In this document: piece by piece, positions 45,019 to 53,520 of the stretch | How positions within the stretch are numbered: the first letter of the stretch is position 1 | Layout of the letters: each line of letters starts with the position of its first letter | Assembly (NCBI RefSeq): GCF_013359725.1 | Contig: NZ_JABFMW010000007.1 | Span: 1 to 64,000, forward strand | Direction of reading: 5' to 3' | Length of the DNA: 64,000 nucleotides | Origin: Pseudarthrobacter sp. C4D7 | GTDB taxonomy: Bacteria; Actinomycetota; Actinomycetes; Actinomycetales; Micrococcaceae | Program-made: the position numbers and the translations under genes | The notes under the pieces: model-generated | What the model saw: the letters and a program-made list of their open reading frames with translations, nothing else | Told to the model about the DNA's origin: nothing | Database searches by the model: none

Positions 45019-46196
45019 GCACGCAGGCGCCACAGGTCACGGGCTATCTCTACCCGTGGGACGTGCTGGGTGACTCCGCCGCGGTTGCCTGGATTACGGG
45101 CAGCGGCGTGGACCGCGTGGCGCTTGCGGCGGCCTACCACTCGGTCCGTGCCGGCACCCCGCGGCACCCCTCCCGCCGCGTGGTGGATGCCCGCTCCGCG
45201 GCGCTCTACGTTCCCGCCGGCAATGCGTTCGCGGGCCGGCCCCTGGTCCCCGTCAGCGCGGAGGCGTGGACTGGAACGGACAACTCTTTCGGCACGGCGG
45301 CTTCGGCGCTGCGGGCAGCCAACGTTCCGGTGGACGCCTGGACTGTCCTGACCCACTCGAGCGCGGCCGGCGGAAACAACCCCGGCCTGTGCGTCCGCAA
45401 CGCGTTCGGCGAGGTGTACCGCTACGCGTTGTGCCCGTCGCACCCGTCAGTGCGTGAGTACGCGGCCGGGATCGTGGCCCAGGTCCTGGCCCACGGCCGC
45501 CCGGACGGCCTCATCCTGGAGGCCGTGGGACCGCTCGGATTCAGCCACCAGAACCGGCACGAGAAGACGGAGGGGGCAGAGTACTCGCCGTTTGTCCAGG
45601 CGCTGCTGTCACTGTGTTTTTGCGCGGCATGCTCGGATTCCTATGAGGCGCGGGGGCTCTCCGCCACCGTGTACCAGGACCGGGTACGCGCCGCGGTCGT
45701 CCGGTCAGAGGATCCGGAACTGACAGCGGCCACGGCGGCCGACAGCCATGACTTCCTGCCGCTGCTGGAAGTCCGGTGGGAAGCCGCGGCGGCGCTGCTG
45801 GATCAGTGCCTGGCAGCCATCGATGCCTCAGGGTCCTGTCCCCGCTTATCCCTGCACGCCTCGCCGGACCCCTGGAGCACGGGACCTTTCCTGCCGGTGG
45901 AGGCACTGCGCCGGAGCCGGCTCTGGGGGCAGCGTGGTGACGCCACCGCCGTCGTGCCTTGCTGGGGAAGTCCACGTGAGGGCGCGCTGACGGTCGAGGC
46001 CATGACAGCCGCGGGACTGCGCACTGGCGCGTACGTGTTGGCGTTGCCGCCTAAAACGCCTGACGGCGGCGGGTTGGCCAAGGAGTGGGCCGCGCTGCAC
46101 GCGGCGGGCGCCGATGAACTGCACGTGTATCACCTGGGACTCGCCTCGACCAGGCGGCTTTCGGCGATTTCGCAGGCAGTCGCAAACCTGCGCTAG
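45012..46196 (+). CDS. Uncharacterised probable TIM-barrel protein in the uronate operon
   Basis: 394 residues, no signal peptide. I do not recognise a named family. Features resemble glycoside-hydrolase-like barrels: TGYLYPWDVLGD start, DGLILEAVGPLGFSH, a Cys cluster LCFCAACSDSY as in the Cys motif of GH42/GH10-like proteins, and C-terminal DELHVYHLG. The GTG start overlaps the dehydratase stop by seven bases and the translation is coupled. It could hydrolyse a uronic-acid oligosaccharide or act on the importer cargo; this is inference. Confidence 0.6.
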   Translation: MVGTQAPQVTGYLYPWDVLGDSAAVAWITGSGVDRVALAAAYHSVRAGTPRHPSRRVVDARSAALYVPAGNAFAGRPLVPVSAEAWTGTDNSFGTAASALRAANVPVDAWTVLTHSSAAGGNNPGLCVRNAFGEVYRYALCPSHPSVREYAAGIVAQVLAHGRPDGLILEAVGPLGFSHQNRHEKTEGAEYSPFVQALLSLCFCAACSDSYEARGLSATVYQDRVRAAVVRSEDPELTAATAADSHDFLPLLEVRWEAAAALLDQCLAAIDASGSCPRLSLHASPDPWSTGPFLPVEALRRSRLWGQRGDATAVVPCWGSPREGALTVEAMTAAGLRTGAYVLALPPKTPDGGGLAKEWAALHAAGADELHVYHLGLASTRRLSAISQAVANLR

Positions 46197-46291
46197 GGGT
46201 GCGGCATCGCAGCCAACCGGCGCGGCCGGCCGGGCACAAGGGACGGGACCGGGGCCAGCGCGTGCACGGATCGCGGCTGCTGGCCCTTTCC

Positions 46292-46732
46292 TCACCGGAC
46301 CGCCACGTCCCTCCAGACGGCCAAACGTCCCACGGCTGCGGCGAGGCCAACCGTTGACCACAACCCCAGGGCCTCGATCGACCAGCCGAAACCGAGCGTG
46401 GAACCAAGGGCCCAGAAGCAAAGCGTCGGCACGATGAAGAACGCAGCAACATGGATCCATTGGTTCCGGACCGGACGGAGCAGGAGCCCAAGGATCCAGG
46501 CCAGGGGGACGCCGGCAGCGAACGCAATGCCGTAGCCGTACATCAGCACCATCAGTGCGAGGTTGAGCAGGAACCCCTGGGACGTGGCCGCCAGCACGGC
46601 GTACAGGCCGAGCAGCCACAGCGTCGTCGTGATGGCCCAGCCCTTGAACAGCGCCCGGCCGGTGAGGATGACGCCCCTCCGGATCAGGACCTCGCCGCCC
46701 GGAGTAGCGTCGGCGCCGGGATCACGCGTCAC
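46292..46732 (-). CDS. Four- to five-pass membrane hypothetical protein
   Basis: 146 residues with hydrophobic segments at about 35-55, 60-80, 90-115 and 120-140 and an N-terminal soluble tail (MTRDPGADATPGGEVLIRR). No recognised family. It overlaps a small CxxC peptide gene by 11 bases upstream. Confidence 0.6.
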   Translation of the reverse strand: MTRDPGADATPGGEVLIRRGVILTGRALFKGWAITTTLWLLGLYAVLAATSQGFLLNLALMVLMYGYGIAFAAGVPLAWILGLLLRPVRNQWIHVAAFFIVPTLCFWALGSTLGFGWSIEALGLWSTVGLAAAVGRLAVWRDVAVR

Positions 46733-46835
46733 TGCCCGCGCCCTTCAGCCTGGCGGCCGGCTGGCTGGGCGCCGGTACGGACCGCGAATCCTTGCCGTGG
46801 CATTCCACGCAGCCAAGGGCAGGTTTCTCCGTCAT
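46722..46835 (-). CDS. Small 37-residue CxxCH peptide, possible gene
   Basis: Open frame encoding MTEKPALGCVECHGKDSR and a Pro/Ala tail. AGGTGG precedes the ATG closely and the stop overlaps the next membrane gene by 11 bases. CxxCH suggests a zinc or haem site but the protein has no signal peptide. The evidence is modest and homology search would decide. Confidence 0.35.
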   Translation of the reverse strand: MTEKPALGCVECHGKDSRSVPAPSQPAARLKGAGSDA

Positions 46836-46892
46836 GCCACCTGAGCGTACCCCCTTGCGCCCCGTCCACTGCCTCCTGGTAACGTTTCAACG

Positions 46893-47066
46893 ATGGGGGC
46901 CGACAAGAGATCCGTCAGAGTTGTCATCGTTTTCCTCGCGGGCTTCGTGCCGTGGGCGCTGCTGTGGCAGTCGATAGGAGCGGTGACCGCGTTCTTTGCG
47001 GGCCTTGCCGTTGCCGTCGTTGTCTCGGTGCTCCTTTCCCGCGGAACGCGAAGGGCCCGCCGGTGA
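46893..47066 (+). CDS. Small membrane protein, 57 residues
   Basis: ATG 46893 encodes MGADKRSVRVVIVFLAGFVPW and a second hydrophobic segment, ending SRGTRRARR. Two membrane helices. It overlaps the following small gene by GTGA at 47063, a strong coupling sign. Too short for most gene callers, and no family recognised. Confidence 0.6.
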   Translation: MGADKRSVRVVIVFLAGFVPWALLWQSIGAVTAFFAGLAVAVVVSVLLSRGTRRARR

Positions 47067-47221
47067 AATTCAGGTACGGCGCTTTGATCTCCGTGGCCAC
47101 AGTAGTGCTGGCCTACTGCGTCTTCCGCATCGTCCAGGGTGCAACGGTGATGTGGCTGACCGCCCTCGGCATGGTGTGCGTCATCATTTCCACGGCCGTT
47201 ACCAGCCGCAGGGAACGGTAA
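47063..47221 (+). CDS. Small membrane protein, 52 residues
   Basis: GTG 47063 encodes MKFRYGALISVATVVLAYCV and a second hydrophobic segment (VMWLTALGMVCVIIST), ending SRRER. It looks like a paralogue of the protein at 52429-52617 (MSVLRGAVVGLALFLLLSAV, W-T-A-L-A-M core). It is coupled to the preceding gene by a four-base overlap. Confidence 0.6.
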   Translation: MKFRYGALISVATVVLAYCVFRIVQGATVMWLTALGMVCVIISTAVTSRRER

Positions 47222-47245
47222 AGAGGCGCAGCCGCAGCGCTTTGC

Positions 47246-47268
47246 ATCCGGTACTTTTCGTACCGGAT
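47246..47268. terminator. Perfect hairpin between convergent genes
   Basis: ATCCGGTAC (47246-47254), loop TTTTC, GTACCGGAT (47260-47268). It separates the small membrane genes from the convergent ABC permease; no T tract follows. Confidence 0.5.
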
Positions 47269-47314
47269 CCGAAGCCTCCCCGGCGCCCGGCTGCTGTGCC
47301 GTGGATTCTTCTCC

Positions 47315-48553
47315 TTATTTAGCGGCGAGCTCGCTGCGGCGGAACGTCCCGGCGATGGAGAGTTTCCGGCCGTATTCGATGGACCCGTACCTGAACAGGT
47401 GGACGGCAAGGCGCAGGATGACAAACCCGACGACGAACAGTTCGACCACCACGATGGTTGCTTCGACGGCGTTCAGGGTACCGAAACCGTTGCGGAGCAG
47501 GGCAGTCACCGGTGCAGTGAGCGGGAAGTACGTGAAGATCTGCACGATCAGCGCATCCGGGTTGGAGATGATCAGGCTGAATGTGTAGAAGGGGATGAAC
47601 ATCATGGCCACCAGCGGGCCGAAGACGGTGCCGGCCTCCTTGGCAGTGGGCATGATTGCCCCAATGGCCACCAGGACCCCCGTAAACACCGTGAACCCGC
47701 CCAGCGTGAGCAGGGCCCCTGCAATGATGGGCCCGGGCTCGAAGACCAGGGCGGTCAGGTCAACCTCAGGCAAGGCCAGGCGGTCCCGGAAGAACAGGTA
47801 GGCCAGGCCAACTGGGGCCAGGAACACCAGGATCTGGACCAGGCCGACGGCGAACAGCGAGATGATCTTGCCGGTGATCAAAGTGGTGGGGTTGAGGGTG
47901 GTCAGGATCATTTCGGTGACCCGGTTTTCTTTCTCCTCAAGGGTTGAGTTCAGCATCTGGTTTGAAAGAAGGATCATCGAAAAGTAGAACACCACGAGGA
48001 AAAGGAGCGGCGGGATGATTCCGCCGACGCCTGCCGCGGCGCTGCCGTCCCTGAAGGTTTCGGATTCGAATTTCACGGCCCCGGTCAGGGCGGCCGTCAG
48101 CTGCGGCGAGCCCACCTGGTTCTGGGCCGAGACCGCCAGAAGCTGCTTGGCCTTTGCCTGGTATTTGTCGTTCTCGAACATGCCTTTGTCGGCGCCGTAG
48201 ACCTTCACTGTCTCCTTCGCCGGGTCGGCGGGGTAGGCGAAGTAGGCATCGGAGGTACCGTCCTTCACGGCGGCGATCGCAGCCTCCGGATCGCTGCTGA
48301 CCGTCCCGCCGGCCAGCTTGGCAGCAGAGGGCACAATGATCCCGGAGGCGTCGGAGTACGTGAACGCGAACCGCGCGCTCTTCTGCGCGTCCGCGGTGTC
48401 CTTGGTGCTGGCGTTGGACGCATATACGAGGGCGAAGATGAGCACGAGGATCACCGGAAGCGCCAGGGTGGCGATCACGAAGCCCCGCTTCTTGATGGTC
48501 CGGACGAATTCGAACGAAATGACGGTGCCGAGGTTGTGCTGTGTCAGTGCCAT
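47315..48553 (-). CDS. ABC-2 type exporter permease (NatB-like)
   Basis: 412 residues. N-terminal membrane helix (RGFVIATLALPVILVLIFALV), a large extracytoplasmic domain (about 45-165), then five more membrane segments including SMILLSNQMLNSTLEEKENRV, which is the conserved NatB/YhaP coupling region. It pairs with the adjacent ATPase upstream, 2 bases away. NatAB systems export sodium or toxic peptides; substrate unknown. Confidence 0.88.
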   Translation of the reverse strand: MALTQHNLGTVISFEFVRTIKKRGFVIATLALPVILVLIFALVYASNASTKDTADAQKSARFAFTYSDASGIIVPSAAKLAGGTVSSDPEAAIAAVKDGTSDAYFAYPADPAKETVKVYGADKGMFENDKYQAKAKQLLAVSAQNQVGSPQLTAALTGAVKFESETFRDGSAAAGVGGIIPPLLFLVVFYFSMILLSNQMLNSTLEEKENRVTEMILTTLNPTTLITGKIISLFAVGLVQILVFLAPVGLAYLFFRDRLALPEVDLTALVFEPGPIIAGALLTLGGFTVFTGVLVAIGAIMPTAKEAGTVFGPLVAMMFIPFYTFSLIISNPDALIVQIFTYFPLTAPVTALLRNGFGTLNAVEATIVVVELFVVGFVILRLAVHLFRYGSIEYGRKLSIAGTFRRSELAAK

Positions 48554-48555
48554 GG

Positions 48556-49485
48556 TCAGCCTTCTCCGAGTTCGTGCTGTTCGCCGTAGACCTTGATGAA
48601 GATTTCATCCAGGGAGATCCGTGCCGGGGTGAATGAACGGACCCCTGCGCCGGCTTCCACCAGTACCCGAAGGACCTCCTCCTCGGTTGCCCCGGCCCGC
48701 GGCGACAGTTCGGCCCGGCCGTCTTCATCGGAGACGACGTCGAACAAGGCTGACGCGGGCAACGAACCGTCGTGGGTGACCCGGTAGACGGTACCGCCGA
48801 ACTCCTCCTGGACAGCCTCCACGGTGCCGTAGGCGCGGGAAACGCCGTCCTTGAGCAGGATGACGCGGTCGCAGAGCCGCTCTACTTCCTCCATCTGGTG
48901 GGTGACCATGATGACTGTGGCGCCGGCCCGTTTGTGTTCTTCGATGATGTCCATCAACAGGCGCCGGTTGACCGGGTCAAAGCCCTTGGTGGGCTCGTCG
49001 AGGATGAGCAGCCCCGGGTTGTTCATGATGGTGACACCGAGCTGGACTTTCTGCTGCTGGCCGCTGGACAGCTTATCCAGGCGGATCTTGGCTTTGCCTG
49101 CCAGCCCCACCCGCTCCAGGTACTCCTCGGACCAGGACCGGGCCGCGGACTTGGACAATCCTTTGAGCCGGCCGAAATAGACCATCACGTCCAGGACCTG
49201 TTCCTTCTTGTACAGTCCCCGCTCTTCGGGCAGGTAGCCGAGGCTGGCCCCGTCCCGCGGTTCAAAGACCTTCCCGCCGATGTGCAGCGTGCCGGCCGTG
49301 GGCCGGTAGATTCCCAGGAGCGCCCGGAGAGTGGTGGTCTTCCCCGACCCGTTGGACCCCAGGAACCCGAACGTCTCCCCCGCATGGACGTCGAAGGACA
49401 GGTCACGGATGACCGTGGTGTCCCCGAAGTCCATCCGGAAGTCCTTGATGTGCACAAGCGGCTCCGCCGCGTCCCCCAACGTCAT
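48556..49485 (-). CDS. ABC exporter ATPase (NatA-like)
   Basis: 309 residues: Walker A FLGSNGSGKTTTL, Q-loop region YLPEERGLYKKEQVLD, signature LSSGQQQKVQLG, Walker B LLILDEPTKGFDP and H-loop VTHQMEE, with a C-terminal domain (about 220-309). It is the ATPase for the downstream permease. Confidence 0.92.
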   Translation of the reverse strand: MTLGDAAEPLVHIKDFRMDFGDTTVIRDLSFDVHAGETFGFLGSNGSGKTTTLRALLGIYRPTAGTLHIGGKVFEPRDGASLGYLPEERGLYKKEQVLDVMVYFGRLKGLSKSAARSWSEEYLERVGLAGKAKIRLDKLSSGQQQKVQLGVTIMNNPGLLILDEPTKGFDPVNRRLLMDIIEEHKRAGATVIMVTHQMEEVERLCDRVILLKDGVSRAYGTVEAVQEEFGGTVYRVTHDGSLPASALFDVVSDEDGRAELSPRAGATEEEVLRVLVEAGAGVRSFTPARISLDEIFIKVYGEQHELGEG

Positions 49486-49782
49486 GTCCCCAGCCTATCG
49501 GCTCGCCTGCCTTCCGTCCCCGGCGTATTCCCACGCTTCGACGCCGGGTCACACAGGGATGTGAATGCATCCTTGACGGGCAGACCATCAGCATGCTTAT
49601 GATGTTGCCATTCGGATGGGGATCCGGTTGTGGGGAAGCGAAAAGGGTGCGCTCAGCGAACGGGGCGCACCCTTTGCTTGTCCTGAAGGACATCGCGGGC
49701 CGCTGCCAAAGCTTTCCTGAATCGATCCCGCGGCTGGCTTTCGTACCGGTACCGTGGCGGAGCCTGCAGGAAAGGGGGCCAC
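49486..49782. other. Intergenic region with a strong hairpin, candidate small RNA
   Basis: No coding sequence is supported here. AAAGGGTGCGC (49642-49652) pairs perfectly with GCGCACCCTTT (49665-49675). A TTGACG (49573-49578) and TATGAT (49598-49603) lie upstream with a 19-base spacer, which could produce a roughly 70-base transcript ending at the hairpin. The T run after the hairpin is poor, so this is only a candidate. Confidence 0.3.
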
Positions 49783-50303
49783 ATGAAGCGGCTGCTTCGG
49801 ATTTGCCTGGTGTTCCTTTTCATTGCCGCCGCTCAAACCCTCATTACGCTAGCCCGTCCCCTGCTGGGCGGGGAAGAAATCGGACCCGAACGCGTCCTCC
49901 TGTCAGCTGCCGCAGGCCTCGTGGGTGCCGCCGTTCTCTTTGCCGTCGTCCGCTGGCAGCAGGCCCGGGAGAGCAGGAAGCCCACGGGATTCCCGACGAC
50001 GATGCGGTTCCGCACGGCGGTTTCGCGCGGGAGGCTTCCGGCCGAAGCTGACCGGGAGCAATGGCAACGTGAGCTGTCCAAAACCATCCGAGTGGAGAGG
50101 CCTTTCATCTGGATTGGCCCGCTGATGTTCAGGGGCTTTGCCGTCGTCGGTGTATTCATGGTTGCAGCCGATACCGGCCACCGTGGTTCTGGGTGTTTTG
50201 CATAGCCGTCTTCGCCGGCCTGGCCATGTGGGCGCCGGTCTCCGTCCTCCGACGGCGGCGCAAGATGGTATCGCTGATCTCCCAGGCCAGGGAAGGCCAG
50301 TAA
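49783..50303 (+). pseudogene. Small membrane protein gene with a -1 frameshift
   Basis: The frame from ATG 49783 (MKRLLRICLVFLFIAAAQTLI, with GGAAAGGGGG upstream) reaches a stop at 50205 after DTGHR. A shift at about 50180-50184 restores a sensible membrane helix and tail (WFWVFCIAVFAGLAMWAPVS, then RRRRKMVSLISQAREGQ) to the TAA at 50303. One missing base would give a 173-residue protein with three or four membrane helices. It is a real frameshift or a sequence error. Confidence 0.65.
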
Positions 50304-50428
50304 TCATAAGGCGGCGCCGGAAGTTGGCGTTGGCCGGCCGTCCGCACTGAAACCGATCGTCCCGTTGATTGCCACGTAGGTGACCGGATGGGAGACTGCG
50401 GGATGGGGAAACAAAAGGGGGACAAATA

Positions 50429-50652
50429 ATGGGTGTAGATCTTGGCGCGGTACTCGCCATCGGACTTGGCGTGGCCGCTCTGCTGCCATCGTCATCCTCA
50501 CCGTTGTGGCGGTGGTGCAGATACTTCGAGTCCCGTTTACGGATGAGCCACTGCTGCGCTGGCTCTGGCTGGCGGCCGTGGTCGCAGGCCCCGCGGTCGG
50601 CCCGGGATTCTGGTTTCTGATGCGGTCGAACAACTCCCGCTGGGCGCGGTAA
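50429..50652 (+). pseudogene. Small membrane protein gene with a one-base frameshift (PLDc_N-like)
   Basis: ATG 50429 gives MGVDLGAVLAIGLGVAALL; the frame is then lost near 50491. Another frame continues as AIVILTVVAVVQILRVPF, then LLRWLWLAAVVAGPAVGPG and FWFLMRSNNSRWAR to the stop at 50652. Adding one base after CTGCTG joins them into a 74-residue two-helix protein resembling phospholipase D N-terminal-type small membrane proteins. It is the second such lesion within 0.4 kb. Confidence 0.6.
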
Positions 50653-50692
50653 TCAGTACAGGAGCCGACAGGGACGTATTTTCGGAAGGCGA

Positions 50693-50735
50693 ACCAAGGA
50701 CCCGGCACGATCAGCCGGCCTTGATGATCCTTGGT
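50693..50735. terminator. Hairpin between convergent genes
   Basis: ACCAAGGA (50693-50700) pairs with TCCTTGGT (50728-50735), with an inner stem CCGGC/GCCGG (50702-50718). It sits between 50652 and the convergent lipoprotein gene and has only a short T tract. Confidence 0.55.
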
Positions 50736-50779
50736 CTTGGCTAGGTTTGCGCGTAGGGAGCAGACCCTGGCATCAGCAG

Positions 50780-51583
50780 CTATGGCGTCGGAACAAGTTT
50801 GAAGGCGTAACGGGTCTTGACCTCGGCGCTTGGGGCCATGGTGAAATCTGCGCCGTTGGTCTGCAACTCCACCCGGGACGTGAAGACCTCGCCGTTGCAG
50901 GGAACGAGTACTGGAGCCAAAATTTGTGCTCCCGCCCAGCTGGAAACTGTTAGCTCAGCTTCTGGTGCCCCCTCGCAGAGGAACTGCACCTCGTAGCTGC
51001 CCGCATCTGCCGACACTCCGTGCCCGGTGGTCGAACGTGAGGCTGCGGATCCCGCGAACTCCCCAGGCAGCCGTGGTTGCAGTTGCTGGGCTGACCACTC
51101 CGACATGTCCTGCAGCTCTGAAGCGCGGGGATCAGTATTGGGTTGAAGGGTGACACCCGCTGCGGCCAGCTTGTCCAGGGGCGCTACGGCTCGGATGGTG
51201 ATGGGCCCTCCGGCGTGCCGGATGAACCGCTCCAGAACGGCGTCACACCTGTAGGGAACCGTCATTGTCGGCTTTTCACTGTGAACGATCGAGACCTCGA
51301 CGCCGTGGACGCCGGCACATGCGCTCCTGACCGTGTAGTCACCGGGGGCGAGGACAACCGACAGTTCCCCCAGAGGCTTCCGGTCGGTCGGCATTCCAGG
51401 CTCGTCCCCAGATGCATCGAGCAGGCGCGCCACCTTGCCGAGGTTCTCCTCCATGGAAGGCTTTTGCCCGGTGCTGGACGGAGCGGGTGAACTGACCACT
51501 GCATCCGCCGGCCCCGTGTACTCACATCCTGCCAGCGGGACGATAAGGACTGTTGCCATAAACCAGCAGGTCATTGAACGCAT
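50780..51583 (-). CDS. Hypothetical lipoprotein
   Basis: 267 residues. Signal peptide with lipobox LAGC (VLIVPLAGCEYTG), so it is probably membrane-anchored by a lipid on the outer face. The mature part has no known domain; beta-rich segments such as GDYTVRSACAGVHGVEVSIVHS recur with a second copy-like segment GSYEVQFLCEGAPEAELTVSS, suggesting two related beta domains, each with a Cys. Confidence 0.7.
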   Translation of the reverse strand: MRSMTCWFMATVLIVPLAGCEYTGPADAVVSSPAPSSTGQKPSMEENLGKVARLLDASGDEPGMPTDRKPLGELSVVLAPGDYTVRSACAGVHGVEVSIVHSEKPTMTVPYRCDAVLERFIRHAGGPITIRAVAPLDKLAAAGVTLQPNTDPRASELQDMSEWSAQQLQPRLPGEFAGSAASRSTTGHGVSADAGSYEVQFLCEGAPEAELTVSSWAGAQILAPVLVPCNGEVFTSRVELQTNGADFTMAPSAEVKTRYAFKLVPTP

Positions 51584-51896
51584 ATGCTTTGCTTCCCCCA
51601 GAGCTCGCTTCGTTCAGAGTCTAGTCCCCGGCCGCACCCAGGTTATGACAGCGGGCCACCTCCCGTGGAGGTCGACACCCATGTGCGTCGTGTTTGTCGC
51701 GATGACGCTGTTGGTTGCCGAAAAGCGCCTCCACGGAACCGTCGACAACTCGATGATGGCGTGGTTGACTCGATGAAACCGATGGCAGAGGGGGACTGCT
51801 TATGTATCCGGTAGGGCTGGGCCCAGATTGCGTTAGCCAATGCCGAAGCGCTGCCGCGACGATCGTCCGGTGGCCTAATTACGCCGGGTACCCACG
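51584..51896. other. Intergenic, no feature recognised
   Basis: About 310 bases between a lipoprotein gene (minus) and a membrane gene (plus), presumably holding both promoters. Short frames in it have no homology-like features, and I see no strong hairpin or motif. Confidence 0.5.
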
Positions 51897-52331
51897 TTGA
51901 GCCGCAGAACCTCGAGTGCGGTGCGGTTCGGGCTTCGCCTGTTTCTCCTTATGACTGTCCTGCTGCAGCTATGGGTCGTGCCCGCCTCGGTCGAGCGGGC
52001 GGTTTTAGCTTTTCCTGAAGTCGAGCCACTCGCCGGCCAAGCAATCGTCTGGGGTGTCTGCGCGATTGTGTGTTGGCAAGCCATCGCAGTCCTGGCTTTG
52101 CGGCTGGTTTGGCGAACTGGTGAAATCACTGAGGTCGTATCGGCTCGACGCTGGCTCTACGCGGTAATCGGATGCCTCCTCACCTTTTCCGGCCTCGTAG
52201 TTTCGGCTTTCGTCGCACTAAACGAACAGGGATACGCGCCGCCGGGCGTGATGCTCGGACTCATGGGAGGCGGACTACTAACGCTGATCGCGGCAGGTGT
52301 CCTTGCCCTCGTCGTTGAAAGTGGGTCCTAA
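51897..52331 (+). CDS. DUF2975-like membrane protein
   Basis: 144 residues, four membrane segments, with the pattern LLQLWVVPASVERAVLAFPEVEPLAGQAI characteristic of actinobacterial DUF2975 proteins (given here as LLQLWVVPASV and FPEVEPLAGQAI). DUF2975 genes usually precede a small HTH regulator, but none follows here. The start is TTG 51897 or possibly further in; no clear ribosome site is seen. Confidence 0.6.
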   Translation: MSRRTSSAVRFGLRLFLLMTVLLQLWVVPASVERAVLAFPEVEPLAGQAIVWGVCAIVCWQAIAVLALRLVWRTGEITEVVSARRWLYAVIGCLLTFSGLVVSAFVALNEQGYAPPGVMLGLMGGGLLTLIAAGVLALVVESGS

Positions 52332-52428
52332 CTCCGCGTGCGCACGGGAATGCCCGGCTCGGGGCCAGCGCCGTCGGCGCTGTAGCAGCGGGGTTCGTTG
52401 TGAGCCGCCTTTCCCGTCGGGAACGCGG

Positions 52429-52617
52429 GTGAGCGTCTTGCGCGGCGCCGTCGTCGGCTTGGCCCTCTTTCTCCTCCTCAGCGCCGTCGGTGGGATGCTG
52501 ATCGGCCGGACTGAGGTGTGGCCGACAGCGCTTGCCATGATCCTCGTCATTGCGTCAATGGTGTTGGGCGGCCGGAAGGCGACTGCCGCACTGCCCAGGC
52601 GGAAGCGTCAGCCGTGA
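52429..52617 (+). CDS. Small membrane protein, 62 residues
   Basis: GTG 52429 gives MSVLRGAVVGLALFLLLSAV and a second membrane segment, with a basic tail. It resembles the 52-residue protein at 47063. The preceding frame, with no start codon, ends SRLSRRERG and overlaps this start by GTGA, so it may be a remnant of a coupled partner like the one at 46893-47066. It also overlaps the next gene by GTGA. Confidence 0.55.
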   Translation: MSVLRGAVVGLALFLLLSAVGGMLIGRTEVWPTALAMILVIASMVLGGRKATAALPRRKRQP

Positions 52618-52904
52618 AGCCGAGGAAGTCCCCGTCCTGGCCCTTGACCCGAGTGTGGGCCTGGGTAGTCGGCCTTGTCGTCGTCGTCATTTTCGTTCTG
52701 CCATGGTCCCTGCTCTGGGTGGGACGCTGCGTCGACTATGCACCGGGCTACGGGGAAAGCTTCTGCGAAAGCGGGCCGGTGATCGGCCAGCCCGCAGCAG
52801 GAATAGTGGGTGCAGTATCGGCGCTTCTCATGCTGTACTGCCTGTACCGGATCGTACGCATCCTGATCCAGCGCTGGAGAAACCAGCCGGCCCGGACCAA
52901 ATAG
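52614..52904 (+). CDS. Small two-helix membrane protein, 96 residues
   Basis: GTG 52614 (four-base overlap with the previous stop). Two membrane helices (about 13-37, VWAWVVGLVVVVIFVLPWSLL; and 66-88) flank a loop with two Cys (GRCVDYAPGYGESFCESG). No family recognised. The overlap chain indicates a single operon of small membrane proteins. Confidence 0.6.
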   Translation: MKPRKSPSWPLTRVWAWVVGLVVVVIFVLPWSLLWVGRCVDYAPGYGESFCESGPVIGQPAAGIVGAVSALLMLYCLYRIVRILIQRWRNQPARTK

Positions 52905-52950
52905 TCCGCCCTGCGGCCCATCACTCGGGCACCGGTCGTAGACTCGGTCC

Positions 52951-53421
52951 ATGAAAAAGGGTTGGGGGATCCTGGGGACGCTGCTGTTTGCCACATCGTC
53001 CGTCACCGGCTGCGGGGCCGCATGCAGTGCCGTGGGCTACGTCAGCATCATCACCGTCACCCTTGAAGGGCACGCGGCGGCTGTTGACGAGGTGCAATTG
53101 TGCAGCGACCAGGGGTGCTCCCAACGGTCGGCGGACGAGACTGCCGGCTCTGTCCAGACGGTTGCTCCAGGATCATCTGCGGATCCGTCCCCATCCCACG
53201 TCATGCAGCCGGCCTTCCTCTCTTCACGGAAGGACGCCACCACATGGCAGTTCACCGTCGCCCAAAGCGGTAACCCGCACCGCGTGACGGTCCGCGCCCT
53301 GGGCGCCGACCACACGGTCCTGGCACAGCAGCAGAACGACCTGGTCTGGACGTCGGCGGAAGGCTACGCGCCGTGTCCCGGCCCCGTCACAACACCGTCT
53401 ATCACCCTCAAAGTCCCCTAG
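52951..53421 (+). CDS. Hypothetical lipoprotein
   Basis: 156 residues with signal peptide and lipobox VTGC (LLFATSSVTGCGAAC). The mature part has two Cys-bearing loops (LCSDQGCSQRS) and a beta-rich domain (WQFTVAQSGNPHRVTVRAL). No known domain; probably surface-exposed. Confidence 0.6.
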   Translation: MKKGWGILGTLLFATSSVTGCGAACSAVGYVSIITVTLEGHAAAVDEVQLCSDQGCSQRSADETAGSVQTVAPGSSADPSPSHVMQPAFLSSRKDATTWQFTVAQSGNPHRVTVRALGADHTVLAQQQNDLVWTSAEGYAPCPGPVTTPSITLKVP

Positions 53422-53520
53422 CGCTTTTAGTTCATCCGAAAGCTTGGATCAACTTCGTAGCCTCAGGCCTCCTCCCGCTGTACCGTCGTCCGAGGATTAG
53501 TTAGCGGGCATGGGGGTCGA

